Part shown: positions 25,098 through 34,506 of the stretch, one piece after another | Layout: every line of letters begins with the position of its first letter | Numbering within the stretch: the first letter of the stretch is position 1 | NCBI RefSeq assembly: GCF_033170385.1 | Contig: NZ_CP126170.1 | Location: 4,860,001 to 4,924,000 of the forward strand | Source of the DNA: Xanthomonas rydalmerensis | Lineage (GTDB): Bacteria; Pseudomonadota; Gammaproteobacteria; Xanthomonadales; Xanthomonadaceae | Reading direction: 5' to 3' | Length of the DNA stretch: 64,000 nucleotides | The notes under the pieces: model-generated | Told to the model about the DNA's origin: nothing | Database searches by the model: none | Seen by the model: only the letters and a program-made list of their open reading frames with translations | Position numbers and translations under genes: made by a program

Positions 25098-28000
25098 ATG
25101 TTCACTCTCATCATCGACACCGCGGTGCGCCTGCGCTGGCTGGTGCTGTTCCTGGCCGCGCTGATCGCCGGCTGGGGCCTGTACCAGTTGGGCCGGCTGC
25201 CGATCGACGCGGTCCCGGACATCACCAACCGCCAGGTGCAGCTCAACACCGTCGCCCCGGCGCTGACCCCCGAGCAGATCGAACGCCAGGTGACCTATCC
25301 GCTGGAGACGGCGCTGGCCGGCATTCCCGGCCTGGTCACCACGCGCTCGCTGTCGCGCAACGGCTTCTCGCAGGTCACCGCGATCTTCAGCGACGCCACC
25401 GATCTGTACTTCGCCCGCCAGCAGGTGGCCGAGCGCATGCGCGAGGCGGCCGAGGATCTGCCCGACGGCGTGACGCCGCGGCTGTCGCCGGTGACCACCG
25501 GCCTGGGCGAGGTGCTGATGTGGACGGTGGACTTCACCGCGTTCGACCCGGCCCGGCTGGCGCGGCCGGGCGCGGCGGGCTGGCAGGCCGGCGCGGTCTA
25601 CCGCACGCCGGAAGGCGAACTGCTGCGTACGCCGCAGGAACGCGCCACCTACCTGCGCACCGTGCAGGACTGGATCATCGCGCCACAGATGCGCTCCAGC
25701 CCGGGCCTGGCCGGGGTCGACACGATCGGCGGCTACGTCAAGGAATACGCCGTGCATCCGGACACCGCGCGGCTGGCCGCGCATGGCCTGGGCCTGGCCG
25801 ATCTGGTGACGGCCCTGCAGCGCGCCAACGTGCAGGCCGGCGCCGGCTTCGTGCAGCGCGCCGGCGAAGGCCTGGTGGTGCGTGCCGACGGCCTGGCGCT
25901 GGGCGCCGACGATCTCGCCCAGGCGCCGGTGGCCACCCGCAATGGCGTGGTGGTACGTGTGGCCGACGTGGCCGAGGTCGCAACCGGCCGCGCACCGCGC
26001 CTGGGCGCGGCCAGCCGCAACGGCCACGAGGCGGTGCTGGGCACGGCGTTGATGCTCGCCGGCGACAACAGCCGCACCGTGGCACAGGCCGCGGCCGCGC
26101 GTTTGCAGCAGGTCAACGCCACGCTGCCGCCGGACATCGTCGCCATGCCGGTGCTGGACCGCAGCGTGCTGGTCAACGCCACCATCCGCACGGTGGCCAA
26201 GAACCTCACCGAAGGCGCGTTGCTGGTGGTGGTGGTGCTGTTCCTGCTGCTGGGCAACCTGCGCGCGGCGGCGATCGCCGCGCTGGTGATCCCGTTGTCG
26301 TTCCTGTTCGCGGTGATCGGCATGCAGCGCTTCGGCATCAGCGGCAACCTGATGAGCCTGGGTGCGCTGGACTTCGGCATCCTGGTCGACGGCGCGGTGA
26401 TCGTGGTCGAGTCGACGCTGCTGCTGTTGGGCCAGCGCCGCGCCGCGCTGGGCCGCGCCCTCACCGCGGCCGAGCGGCTGGGCGTGGCGGCGGAGGCGGC
26501 ACGCAAGATGGCGCGGCCGGCGGCGTTCGGGCAGTTGATCATCCTGCTGGTGTTCGCGCCGATCCTCACCCTGGAGGGCGTGGAGGGCAAGACGTTCCAG
26601 CCGATGGCGGCGACCTTCATGCTGGCCCTGGTCGGCGCGTTCCTGTTCTCCTTCACCTTCGTGCCGGCGATGGCCGCGCTGCTGGTGCGCGAGCCGACCC
26701 CGCGCGCCGATGCGGCCCCGGACCACGCCGGCGAGCACGAGACCTGGTTGATCGGCTGGCTGCGGCGGCGCCTGCAACCGCTGATCGGCGGCGCGGTCGC
26801 GCGTCCGCGCACGGTGGCCGCTGGCGTGGCGCTGGTGGGCGTGCTGGGCGTCGGCGCGTTCGCGCTGCTGGGCCGCGAGTTCATGCCGACGCTGGACGAA
26901 GGCAACGTGGCGATGCAGGCGTTGCGCGTGCCCTCGACCTCGCTGGAGCAGTCGCTGGCGATGCAGCTGGCACTGGAGACGGCCATCGCCCGGCAGCCTG
27001 AGGTGGCGGCGGTGTTCTCGCGCATCGGCACCGCCGAGGCGGCGATCGACCCGATGCCGACCAACATCTCCGACAGCTTGATCATGCTGAAGCCACGCGC
27101 GCAGTGGCCCGATCCGGCATTGCACAAGGAAGCGCTGGTGGAACGCCTGGAACAACTGGCCGGACAGCAGCTGGGCAACGGCGTGGAGTTCAGCCAACCG
27201 ATCGAGCTGCGTTTCAACGAGTTGATCTCCGGCGTGCGTACCGACCTGGCGGTGATGGTGTTCGGCGACGACATGCAGCGCCTGCGCGCCACCGCCGACC
27301 AGGTGGCGCTGAAACTGCGCGCGGTGCCCGGCGCCGCTGACGTGCGGGTGGAACAGGTCGCCGGCCTGCCCACGCTCAACGTGCGCATCGATCACGTCGC
27401 GGCCGCGCAACTCGGGCTGACTGCGGCCGACGTCAGCGAGGCGGTGAGCACCGGCATCGGCGGCGCCGCGGCCGGGCGGATCTTCGAGGGCGACCGCCGC
27501 TTCGACGTGGTGGTACGGCTGGACGACGCCGCGCGCAACGATCCGGACCAGCTGGCCGCACTGCCGATCGCCACGCCTGCCGGGCAGGTGATTCCGTTGT
27601 CCTCGGTGGCGCGCATCGACGTCAGCGAAGGACCGAACCAGATCAGCCGCGACAACGGCAGCCGCCGCGTGGTGGTGCAGGCCAACGTGCGCGGTCGCGA
27701 CCTGGGCGGCTTCGTCGCCGCAGCGCAGGCGGCGGTGGCCGAAGTAGCGCTGCCGCCGGGCGCCTACCTGCGCTGGGGCGGACAGTTCGAGAACCTGCAG
27801 CGTGCCGAACGGCGCCTGGCGATGGTGGTGCCGGTGGTGTTCCTGCTGATCGGCAGCCTGCTGTTCATGGCCCTGCGCAACGCCAGGGAAGCGTTGCTGG
27901 TGTTCGGCTGCGTGCCGCTGGCGCTGGTCGGCGGCATCCTCGCCCTGCTGCTGCGCGGCATGCCGTTCTCGGTCTCGGCGGCGGTCGGCTTCATTGCCGT

Positions 28001-28307
28001 GTCCGGCGTGGCGACCTTGAACGGGCTGGTGTTGATGCAGGCCATCGGCGAGCGCCGCCAGGCTGGCGAGGCGCCGTGGCAGGCCGCGATCGACGGCGCG
28101 GCCAGCCGCCTGCGCGCGGTGCTGACCACCGCGCTGGTGGCGATCGTCGGCTTCCTGCCGATGGCCATCGCCAGCGGCGCCGGGGCGGAGGTGCAGAAAC
28201 CGCTGGCGACGGTGGTGATCGGCGGGCTGCTCACCGCCACCGCGCTGACCCTGCTGGTGCTGCCGACGTTCGCCGCGCGCATCGCCGGGCCGCGCGTGGC
28301 CGGCTGA
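25098..28307 (+). CDS. czcA: Heavy-metal efflux RND transporter, CzcA type
   Basis: A 1069-residue RND pump of the HME class, normal length. The proton-relay pattern of the Zn/Co/Cd-type (HME1) pumps is present in TM4: ALDFGILVDGAVIVVES, with two Asp and one Glu. The N-terminal PDITNRQVQLNT stretch and GREFMPTLDEGN near 590 are family signatures. It lies 10 bp after czcB. The motif favours divalent Zn/Co/Cd rather than Cu/Ag as substrate, though this cannot be settled by reading alone. Confidence 0.93.
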   Translation: MFTLIIDTAVRLRWLVLFLAALIAGWGLYQLGRLPIDAVPDITNRQVQLNTVAPALTPEQIERQVTYPLETALAGIPGLVTTRSLSRNGFSQVTAIFSDATDLYFARQQVAERMREAAEDLPDGVTPRLSPVTTGLGEVLMWTVDFTAFDPARLARPGAAGWQAGAVYRTPEGELLRTPQERATYLRTVQDWIIAPQMRSSPGLAGVDTIGGYVKEYAVHPDTARLAAHGLGLADLVTALQRANVQAGAGFVQRAGEGLVVRADGLALGADDLAQAPVATRNGVVVRVADVAEVATGRAPRLGAASRNGHEAVLGTALMLAGDNSRTVAQAAAARLQQVNATLPPDIVAMPVLDRSVLVNATIRTVAKNLTEGALLVVVVLFLLLGNLRAAAIAALVIPLSFLFAVIGMQRFGISGNLMSLGALDFGILVDGAVIVVESTLLLLGQRRAALGRALTAAERLGVAAEAARKMARPAAFGQLIILLVFAPILTLEGVEGKTFQPMAATFMLALVGAFLFSFTFVPAMAALLVREPTPRADAAPDHAGEHETWLIGWLRRRLQPLIGGAVARPRTVAAGVALVGVLGVGAFALLGREFMPTLDEGNVAMQALRVPSTSLEQSLAMQLALETAIARQPEVAAVFSRIGTAEAAIDPMPTNISDSLIMLKPRAQWPDPALHKEALVERLEQLAGQQLGNGVEFSQPIELRFNELISGVRTDLAVMVFGDDMQRLRATADQVALKLRAVPGAADVRVEQVAGLPTLNVRIDHVAAAQLGLTAADVSEAVSTGIGGAAAGRIFEGDRRFDVVVRLDDAARNDPDQLAALPIATPAGQVIPLSSVARIDVSEGPNQISRDNGSRRVVVQANVRGRDLGGFVAAAQAAVAEVALPPGAYLRWGGQFENLQRAERRLAMVVPVVFLLIGSLLFMALRNAREALLVFGCVPLALVGGILALLLRGMPFSVSAAVGFIAVSGVATLNGLVLMQAIGERRQAGEAPWQAAIDGAASRLRAVLTTALVAIVGFLPMAIASGAGAEVQKPLATVVIGGLLTATALTLLVLPTFAARIAGPRVAG

Positions 28308-28317
28308 TCCCGCACAG

Positions 28318-28350
28318 GCCGGCGCGCTTCCCGCTGGAAGCGGCGCCGGC
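28318..28350. terminator. Bidirectional stem-loop between czcA and the DUF885 gene
   Basis: GCCGGCGCGCTTCC and GGAAGCGGCGCCGGC pair with one bulge around a CGCT loop in the 57-bp convergent gap. No clear T run on either side, so its action as terminator is inferred from position and stability. Confidence 0.5.
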
Positions 28351-28364
28351 CCGCGCGGCGGCCG

Positions 28365-30179
28365 TCAGGCCTTCTTCTTGCGCGCGGCGATGTAGGCGCG
28401 GATCTGCTGCTGCAACACCGGCAGCGGCACCGAGCCCTGCTGCAGCACCGCGTCGTGGAAGGACTTGATGTCGAAGTCCGGGCCGAGTTCGCGCTCGGCC
28501 TCGGCGCGCAGGTCGAGGATGGTCAACTCGCCGAGCTTGTAGCTCAGCGCCTGGCCGGGCCAGGAGATGTAGCGGTCGACCTCGGTGGTGACCTCGTGCT
28601 CGCTGAGCGCGGTGCGCTCGCGCAGATAGGCCTGCGCCTGCGCGCGGGTCCAGCCCTTGTGGTGCACGCCGGTGTCGATCACCAAACGGCAGGCGCGCCA
28701 CATCTCGTAGCTGAGCCGGCCGAAGTCCTCGTAGGGCGTGGCATAGATGCCCATCTCCTTGCCCAGCTTCTCGGTGTACAGCGCCCAGCCCTCGCCGTAG
28801 GCGGAGATGTAGTTCTCGCGGCGGAACGCCGGCTGCGCGCTCTGTTCCTCGGCCAGCGCGCCCTGCAGCGAATGGCCCGGCGAAGATTCGTGCAGGGTCA
28901 GCGCCGGCAGGTTGTACAGCGGCCGCGACGGCAGGTCGTAGGTGTTGAGCCAGTAGGTGCCGACACCACCGCGGCCGGCGGTCCAGAACGGGGCGATGTC
29001 CGCCGGCACCGGCACGATGGTGAAGCGCCCGCGCGGCAGCGTGCCGATGAACTTGCCGACCTCGCCATCCACCCGCTTGGCGATCCACGCGGCGCGATCG
29101 AGCAGCTCCTGCGGGGTCTTCACGTAGAACTGCGGATCGGTGCGCAGGAACTGCAGGAACGCCGGGAAGGTCTTCTGCCCGGCCGGCGCCTGGAAGCCGA
29201 CCTGCTGGATGATCGCGTCCATCTCCTTCTGGATCCGCGCCACCTCGCGCAGGCCGAGCTGATGGATCTGCTCGGGGTCCATGTCCAGCGTGGTGTACTC
29301 ACGGATCTGCTGCCGGTAGAAGGCCTTGCCGTCGGGCAGGGCTTCGGCGGCCAGCGTGGTGCGCGCCTGCGGCATGTACTCCTGGCGATAGAAGGTCAGC
29401 AGCTGCGCGTAGGCCGGGATCACCTTGTCGCGCAGCGCCGCCTGCGCCTGCGCGCGCAGCTGCGCCTGCTCGGCGGCGGGAATCTGCGCCGGCATCTGCT
29501 TGAACGGCGTGTACAGCACCGCCGCGGTCGGATCCTTCAGTTCGGCCACATTGGCGATGGCGCCGTCGCGACCATCGAGCACCGCACGCGGCACGCTGAA
29601 GCCGCGCTTGAGCCCGGCGCGCATGTTGTCGGTCTGCTGCGCGAAGTAGCGCGGCACGTCCTCCAGCCGCGCGATGTAGGCGCGGTACTCGTCTGCAGTG
29701 CGCAGATTGCGTCGGGCCATGAACGCCAGGTCCGACCAGAACGCGCTGTCGGAGTTGAACGGCATCTCGTAGGCGCGCAGCCGCACCGAGGCGGCCAGGT
29801 TCTCCACCTGCGGCCGGTACACCGCCAGGTTCACCTGGTTCTCCGGCGAAAGCTGGGCCGCATCGAGCGTGTCCAACTGCTGCAGCACGTCCTCCCACAC
29901 CTTCAAGCGCGCTGCCTGCGCGGCGGCGCCGACGTCCGGCAGACGGCGGTTGTCGCCGCTGCTGTCGCTGTCCTCGTCGGCCTGGCCGAGCTGCGCCTGG
30001 CGCCAGGCCCACTCCTTCTCGTAGATGGCCTGGAAGCGCGCATCGGCGGCGCTGGCAGCGGCCGTGGCCGGCACTGCGCCGGACGTCGGCGACGCCGGCG
30101 GTGCGGCCAGCGCGGGCGCAGCGACGGCGAGCGCGAGCAGCAGGGAAGCGGCCAGTGGGGTCTTGGCGAACATCGGCAT
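28365..30179 (-). CDS. DUF885 family exported protein
   Basis: A 604-residue protein with signal peptide (LAASLLLALAVAAPALA). It belongs to the DUF885 family, recognised by HESSPGHSLQGAL (about residue 400) and ENYISAYGEGWALYTEKL (about 425). The HExxxxH plus downstream Glu arrangement suggests a zinc metallopeptidase, as has been proposed for the family. The frame also opens with a GTG 9 bp upstream and an ATG 6 bp downstream. I chose the ATG at 30177-30179 because it directly precedes the signal peptide. Confidence 0.85.
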   Translation of the reverse strand: MPMFAKTPLAASLLLALAVAAPALAAPPASPTSGAVPATAAASAADARFQAIYEKEWAWRQAQLGQADEDSDSSGDNRRLPDVGAAAQAARLKVWEDVLQQLDTLDAAQLSPENQVNLAVYRPQVENLAASVRLRAYEMPFNSDSAFWSDLAFMARRNLRTADEYRAYIARLEDVPRYFAQQTDNMRAGLKRGFSVPRAVLDGRDGAIANVAELKDPTAAVLYTPFKQMPAQIPAAEQAQLRAQAQAALRDKVIPAYAQLLTFYRQEYMPQARTTLAAEALPDGKAFYRQQIREYTTLDMDPEQIHQLGLREVARIQKEMDAIIQQVGFQAPAGQKTFPAFLQFLRTDPQFYVKTPQELLDRAAWIAKRVDGEVGKFIGTLPRGRFTIVPVPADIAPFWTAGRGGVGTYWLNTYDLPSRPLYNLPALTLHESSPGHSLQGALAEEQSAQPAFRRENYISAYGEGWALYTEKLGKEMGIYATPYEDFGRLSYEMWRACRLVIDTGVHHKGWTRAQAQAYLRERTALSEHEVTTEVDRYISWPGQALSYKLGELTILDLRAEAERELGPDFDIKSFHDAVLQQGSVPLPVLQQQIRAYIAARKKKA

Positions 30180-30484
30180 GGGCGGCACACGGCAGGAACG
30201 GATCGTCGATCATCGCATCCCCACCCTGCTTGGCGGGTGGGCCGGAAGTCCTGTGTGGAGCGATGATGGGGTGACGGCGTAAGGTATCTGATAACCCGCT
30301 CTTTGCCGGAACCAACGTGGCATGTCGTCATTCGTAGGAGCGGCTTCAGCCGCGACGGGCGTTACCGACAATGCCGGCCGCGGCTGAAGCCACTCCTACA
30401 GTGGGCCTTCCCCACCGATTAGAAGCCCCTGAGACCACCGATACACATGCACCTCCACCGTTGGCTTCGGTTGCGGCTGCCACT
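30180..30484. other. Intergenic region carrying a REP pair downstream of the RAYT gene
   Basis: Contains the inverted REP pair at 30334-30399 (listed separately) and the DUF885 promoter region; nothing else was recognised. Confidence 0.6.
30334..30399. repeat. REP pair downstream of the RAYT gene
   Basis: The forward copy GTAGGAGCGGCTTCAGCCGCGAC is at 30334-30356. An inverted copy with one mismatch in the stem ends at 30399 (GCCGCGGCTGAAGCCACTCCTAC). It lies about 86 bp beyond the stop of the RAYT gene. Confidence 0.9.
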
Positions 30485-30964
30485 TCACGAAGGAGAAGTC
30501 AGCCATACCGCATCCCAATACGGATATTCGCCCAGACGCGGCACCAGGCCGGCACGCAATGGATTAGCCACGATGTAACGGGCAACACGCAGGACATCGT
30601 CGTCGCGCCGCAGCGCATGATCATGGAAGCCACGCGACCAGACACAGCCGCCACGACCGCGCGCGAGATTCACTGCGCGGGCGCACCGCCCCTTGGCCCG
30701 CTGCATGGCCTGCGCCAACGTCATGGTGGCATGTAGTTCGATCAGGCCATGCCAGTGGTCGGGCATCAACACCCAGCACAGCAGGCGAGCACCGGGCCAG
30801 CTGCTTCGCTCTGCCAGGCACGCCGCAGCCGCATGGGCGCACCGCCAATCCGCGAACAATGGCGCGCGCTCGAACGTCACAGCGGTCAGCAAGTAGAGCT
30901 GCCCCGTATCGCCATGGCGTCCAGCGCGCAACGCGCGATGGCCTTTGGTTGGTTCGATGTGCAT
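30485..30964 (-). CDS. REP-associated tyrosine transposase (RAYT)
   Basis: A 159-residue Y1/HUH transposase-domain protein. The HUH motif is H70-W-H72 in VLMPDHWHGLIEL, and the catalytic tyrosine is Y130 in VARYIVANPLRAGLV. The N-terminus GRHGDTGQLYLLTAVT near residue 15 is typical of RAYTs, which bind and nick REP hairpins. REPs of the same sequence flank it on both sides (30334-30399 and 31131-31153), and more copies occur across the window. I chose the ATG at 30962-30964; a longer frame upstream adds residues outside the family. All catalytic residues are intact. Confidence 0.9.
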   Translation of the reverse strand: MHIEPTKGHRALRAGRHGDTGQLYLLTAVTFERAPLFADWRCAHAAAACLAERSSWPGARLLCWVLMPDHWHGLIELHATMTLAQAMQRAKGRCARAVNLARGRGGCVWSRGFHDHALRRDDDVLRVARYIVANPLRAGLVPRLGEYPYWDAVWLTSPS

Positions 30965-31130
30965 GGCACCAGCATCCAGCTCATCGCACCATGGCAACAG
31001 CGGCGCTTGACTGGCGCGCTTGTCGGAATAGTGCGCGAATCCATGTCGGATTGGTGCCGGCAACGGCGGGGCGCGTGCTTGCCGCGGTGTCTGCGCCGTG
31101 ATCCTTGCCACTGAGGGCGGCAAGGTCCGG

Positions 31131-31153
31131 GTCGCGGCTGAAGCCGCTCCTAC
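31131..31153 (-). repeat. Single REP upstream of the RAYT gene
   Basis: GTCGCGGCTGAAGCCGCTCCTAC, an exact inverted copy of the REP at 18288 and 30334. It lies 167 bp upstream of the RAYT start. Confidence 0.92.
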
Positions 31154-31218
31154 GAGAGGGCCGGTCGCGATCGGAAACTGTTACGCGCCGTCTGCGATCC
31201 CGCGCCGGCGCGCCGCGC

Positions 31219-31560
31219 TCAATGCGAGGCGCGGTCGCGGCGCCAGCCGCGGTGCTTGATGTCCAGGTACAGGCTGTAGAACGCGGTGAAGGCGGGGAAC
31301 AGGTTCTGCAGCACGCCGACCGAGTCCTGTTTGGCCGAGAACATGAAGTAGCTCAGCGTCATCAGGCTGCCGACCACGCTCATGTACCAGAACAGGCGCG
31401 GAATCACCGGCTTGCCGGCGCGCTTGGAGGCGACGAACTGCACCAGCCAGCGGCCGCCGAACATCAGCGCGCCGACGTAGCCGATCAGCTTCCAGCCGGT
31501 GACGTGCAGCCCGGTCCAGTACAGCGCCTGGATCGGTTCGTTGAGGAAATGCGCGTCCAT
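31219..31560 (-). CDS. Lipid A biosynthesis N-terminal (LAB_N) domain membrane protein
   Basis: A 113-residue membrane protein with three hydrophobic segments and the LAB_N pattern (GWKLIGYVGALMFGGRWLVQF, RLFWYMSVVGSLMTLSYF). Such proteins accompany glycosyltransferases that modify lipid-linked sugars. It follows the GT2 gene with 1 bp between them, so they are surely cotranscribed. Its exact biochemical role is not established. Confidence 0.85.
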   Translation of the reverse strand: MDAHFLNEPIQALYWTGLHVTGWKLIGYVGALMFGGRWLVQFVASKRAGKPVIPRLFWYMSVVGSLMTLSYFMFSAKQDSVGVLQNLFPAFTAFYSLYLDIKHRGWRRDRASH

Positions 31561-31561
31561 C

Positions 31562-32284
31562 TCAGCGCTCCTGCACCGCGGTGCGGCGGCTGCGAGCGAT
31601 CAGCCAGGCCACGCCGCGCAGATCGCGGATGCCGACCAGGGCGCGGTTGAGGTTGTTGTACTTGGACACGCCCGAGGTGCGGTGGCGATGGTTCACCGGC
31701 ACGCTCAGGGTCTGCCAGCCGGCGCGCTGCATCAGTGCCGGCAGGTAGCGGTGCATGTGGTCGAAGTACGGCAGGTCCAGGAACGCCTCGCGCTCGAACA
31801 GCTTGATGCCGCAGCCGGTGTCAGGGGTGTCGTCGCGCAGCATGCGTGCGCGGATCGCATTGGCCCACTTCGACGCCCAGCGCTTGCTGCCCGAATCCTG
31901 CCGCGACACCCGCCAGCCGGCGAACAGCTTGACCAGCGGCTCGGCTGCCTGGCGTGCGGCCAGCAGCTTGGGAATGTCGGCCGGGTCGTTCTGGCCGTCG
32001 CCGTCGAGGGTGGCGATCCACAGCCCGCGTGCGGCCTTGACGCCGTTGCGCACCGCCGTGCTCTGCCCGCTCTGGCTGACGTGGTGCAGCACGCGCAGCT
32101 CCGGCGTGGACGCCTTCAGCCCTTCGAGCACCGCCAGGGTGTCGTCGCGCGAATGATCGTCGACGTAGACGATCTCGAAATCGATCGTGCCACGCAGCGC
32201 GGCGACGATCTCGGCGACCAGCGGCGGCACGTTGTCGCGCTCGTTGAACACCGGGACGACGACGGAGAGGGAAAGCTGGCTCAT
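31562..32284 (-). CDS. Family 2 glycosyltransferase, polyprenyl-phosphate type
   Basis: A 240-residue GT-A enzyme. The N-terminus SLSVVVPVFNERDNVPPL and the YVDDHSRDDT and TLDGDGQNDP (DxD) motifs place it with DPM1/ArnC-like enzymes that move a sugar from a nucleotide to undecaprenyl phosphate. There are no C-terminal transmembrane segments. The LAB_N partner beside it may supply membrane association. The sugar is unknown. Confidence 0.88.
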   Translation of the reverse strand: MSQLSLSVVVPVFNERDNVPPLVAEIVAALRGTIDFEIVYVDDHSRDDTLAVLEGLKASTPELRVLHHVSQSGQSTAVRNGVKAARGLWIATLDGDGQNDPADIPKLLAARQAAEPLVKLFAGWRVSRQDSGSKRWASKWANAIRARMLRDDTPDTGCGIKLFEREAFLDLPYFDHMHRYLPALMQRAGWQTLSVPVNHRHRTSGVSKYNNLNRALVGIRDLRGVAWLIARSRRTAVQER

Positions 32285-32370
32285 GGATTCGGCAGGGCTG
32301 GGCGCGGGGCGCGCGTGGGGGAAAAAGCGGCAGGCATTGTGCCGCGGACCGATGATCCGCGGATGAAGCG

Positions 32371-33336
32371 TCAGGCGGCGGCGCCGAAGTACTCCCGGCA
32401 CCAGGCCACCACCTGCGGCAGGCCGACCTCGATCGGGGTGCTCGGATCGAAGCCGAACGCGGCGTGGGCCCGTGCAGTATCGGCCATCGTCTCGATCATG
32501 TCGCCCGGCTGCATCGGTCGGTACTGTTTTTGGGCGCTGCGCCCGGCGGCGGCCTCGATCACCGCGATGAAACGCTCCAGTTCCACCGGGGTGTGATTGC
32601 CGAGGTTGAACACGCGGTGCGGCGCCGGCTCGGTGGAGGGGTGTTCGAGGGCGCCGAGCACGCCGGCGACGATGTCGGCGACGAAGGTGAAGTCGCGGCG
32701 CATGCGACCGTGATTGAACACCTCGATCGGGCGCCCGGCCAGCACCGCGCGGCTGAACAGCAGCGGCGCCATGTCCGGGCGGCCCCAGGGGCCGTACACG
32801 GTGAAGAAGCGCAGCCCGGTGGCGCGCAGGCCGTACAGCTGCGCATAGGTGTGCGCCATCAGCTCGTTGGCGGCCTTGGTCGCCGCGTACAGCGAGCGCG
32901 GCTGGTCGATGCGCTGGTCCTCGGAGAACGGCGGCGTCGCCGAATCGCCGTACACCGAGCTGCTGGACGCGTAGACCAGGTGCTCCACGCCACGGTGCCG
33001 GCACAGCTCCAGCATGTTGACGAAGCCGACCAGATTGCTGTCGACATAGGCGTAGGGGTTCTGCAGCGAATAGCGCACTCCGGCCTGCGCGGCCAGGTGC
33101 ACCACGCGGGTCGGCTGCACCTCGTCGAACAGCGCGGCCAGGCCGTCGCGATCGGTCAGGTCCAGGGTCCGGATGTCCGCGTTCGCGCACAGCGCGGCAA
33201 CGCGGTCGTGCTTGAGCTGCGGGTCGTAGTAGTCGTTGTAGTTGTCCAGGCCTACCACCAGTTGCCCGGCGGCACGCAGCGCGCGAACGGTATGGGCGCC
33301 GATGAAGCCGGCGGCGCCGGTGACGAGAATGGGCAT
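32371..33336 (-). CDS. NAD-dependent UDP-sugar epimerase (UDP-glucuronate 4-epimerase type)
   Basis: A 321-residue extended short-chain dehydrogenase. The NAD-binding GxxGxxG motif is at the start (VTGAAGFIGAHT), LDNYNDYYDPQLK is typical of UDP-glucuronate epimerases, and the catalytic Y-x3-K is in YAATKAANELM (about 150). It acts in the cytoplasm on nucleotide sugars for surface polysaccharide. An 86-bp gap separates it from the GT2 gene on the same strand, so they may share an operon. Confidence 0.88.
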   Translation of the reverse strand: MPILVTGAAGFIGAHTVRALRAAGQLVVGLDNYNDYYDPQLKHDRVAALCANADIRTLDLTDRDGLAALFDEVQPTRVVHLAAQAGVRYSLQNPYAYVDSNLVGFVNMLELCRHRGVEHLVYASSSSVYGDSATPPFSEDQRIDQPRSLYAATKAANELMAHTYAQLYGLRATGLRFFTVYGPWGRPDMAPLLFSRAVLAGRPIEVFNHGRMRRDFTFVADIVAGVLGALEHPSTEPAPHRVFNLGNHTPVELERFIAVIEAAAGRSAQKQYRPMQPGDMIETMADTARAHAAFGFDPSTPIEVGLPQVVAWCREYFGAAA

Positions 33337-33395
33337 GGCGGAGATCCTGGAAAGCTTGGAACGGCGTGCGCGGGGCGCGGGGGCGGAGCAGCGGG

Positions 33396-34121
33396 TCAGA
33401 ACAGCCCGAAGCGCTTGCGCGCGACATTGGGCCGGGCGGGGTCGATCACGTCCTGCAGGCCCTTGGCGTCGAAGCGGTCCAGCAGCGCCTCGGCGCCCTT
33501 CTTCAGCTTGAGCGCCATTTCCTCCGGATACAGCGGCACCAGGGTCATGAACGCGATGGTCTTGTCGGCATCGATGACCAGCTCCGCGAACGCCTCCGGG
33601 GTGCTCACCGGCGGCAGCACGATCGCGCCGTCGAAGCCGACGCCGGGCGCGTACGGCTCGGCCGGGTCACCATTGGGCACGGTGTGGCCGAACCCCAGCC
33701 AGGTGTCGTACTTGTGCGGCAGTCGCGCCAGGGTCTTGAGCAGGCGCACCGGCCAGTAGTGGCGCTCGTCCTGGAAGTCGTCCTGGGTGATCGGCCAGTC
33801 GGGCGGCAGGGTCAGCATCAGCTCCATGAAGCGCGGCGCCTCCACGCCCTCGGGCAGGACCATCGGCAGGTCGCTCATGCCCGAGGTCACAAGCCGCAGG
33901 TACGGCGCTTCCGCCGTCGCCGGCACCACGTGCACGTCCAGGTGCACGGTGTCGGAGATGATCTCGTGCAGCACGCCGGCGACCGGCCCCAGGTGGCGTT
34001 CGATGTGCGCGCCGATCTGCTCGATGCAGGAGTCGCCGCGCGCCGGTGCGAACGGCTTTTCCTCGCGATGCTGCAGGATCGGGCTACCGCCCGGGCTGAT
34101 CTGCGTGTCCTCGTTGCTCAT
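33396..34121 (-). CDS. Suppressor-of-fused (SUFU) domain protein
   Basis: A 241-residue soluble protein with the bacterial SUFU domain covering most of its length (about 35-235): DVHVVPATAEAPYLRLVTSGMS and the LMLTLPPDWP and FMTLVPLYPEEM segments are diagnostic. Bacterial members are often linked to immunity or unknown intracellular roles; nothing adjacent encodes a toxin here. Function unassigned. Confidence 0.85.
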   Translation of the reverse strand: MSNEDTQISPGGSPILQHREEKPFAPARGDSCIEQIGAHIERHLGPVAGVLHEIISDTVHLDVHVVPATAEAPYLRLVTSGMSDLPMVLPEGVEAPRFMELMLTLPPDWPITQDDFQDERHYWPVRLLKTLARLPHKYDTWLGFGHTVPNGDPAEPYAPGVGFDGAIVLPPVSTPEAFAELVIDADKTIAFMTLVPLYPEEMALKLKKGAEALLDRFDAKGLQDVIDPARPNVARKRFGLF

Positions 34122-34161
34122 GCAATGCTCCGGTTGCTGGCCAGCGCCGCGGCGCGCGGCC

Positions 34162-34470
34162 TCAGCGCAAGGTCAGCGGCGCGTCCTTGGCCAGCGCCGC
34201 CTTGCGCTCCTTGCTGAATTCCCACCACGGGCGCGGCGTCTCGCCCTGCATGAAACGCACGATCGACAGGAACACGTCGATCACGCAGTGGTCGTGGACC
34301 ACGCCGGTGCGCAGGCACAGCTGCGCGTACATATCGTAGGGATCGCGGCCCTGCAGGTGCGCGGGCACGCGGATGCCGATCAGGCGCAGGTCCTTCTCGC
34401 AGGCCGGCCCGACGTTGGGCAGGTCGGTCAGGCGCAGCAGATGGTGGCGGTCGACCTTACTGGGATGCAT
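34162..34470 (-). CDS. Cdd1-type helix-hairpin-helix protein
   Basis: A 102-residue protein of the pathogenicity-locus (Cdd1) family with an HhH-like start (LLRLTDLPNVGPACEKDLRLIGI, about 10-32) and the characteristic DVFLSIVRFMQG segment. The family is often annotated as mitomycin resistance or DNA-binding, without good evidence for function. It lies just upstream of the SUFU gene on the same strand (40-bp gap). Confidence 0.85.
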   Translation of the reverse strand: MHPSKVDRHHLLRLTDLPNVGPACEKDLRLIGIRVPAHLQGRDPYDMYAQLCLRTGVVHDHCVIDVFLSIVRFMQGETPRPWWEFSKERKAALAKDAPLTLR

Positions 34471-34506
34471 GGCGGAGGCGGTCCTGGCGGACGCGGGCGG
34501 CGGCGC

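Noticed and set aside
30485..31123. Longer start for the RAYT gene (212 residues)
   Set aside because: The added N-terminal residues do not look like the family; the ATG at 30962-30964 matches the usual RAYT start.
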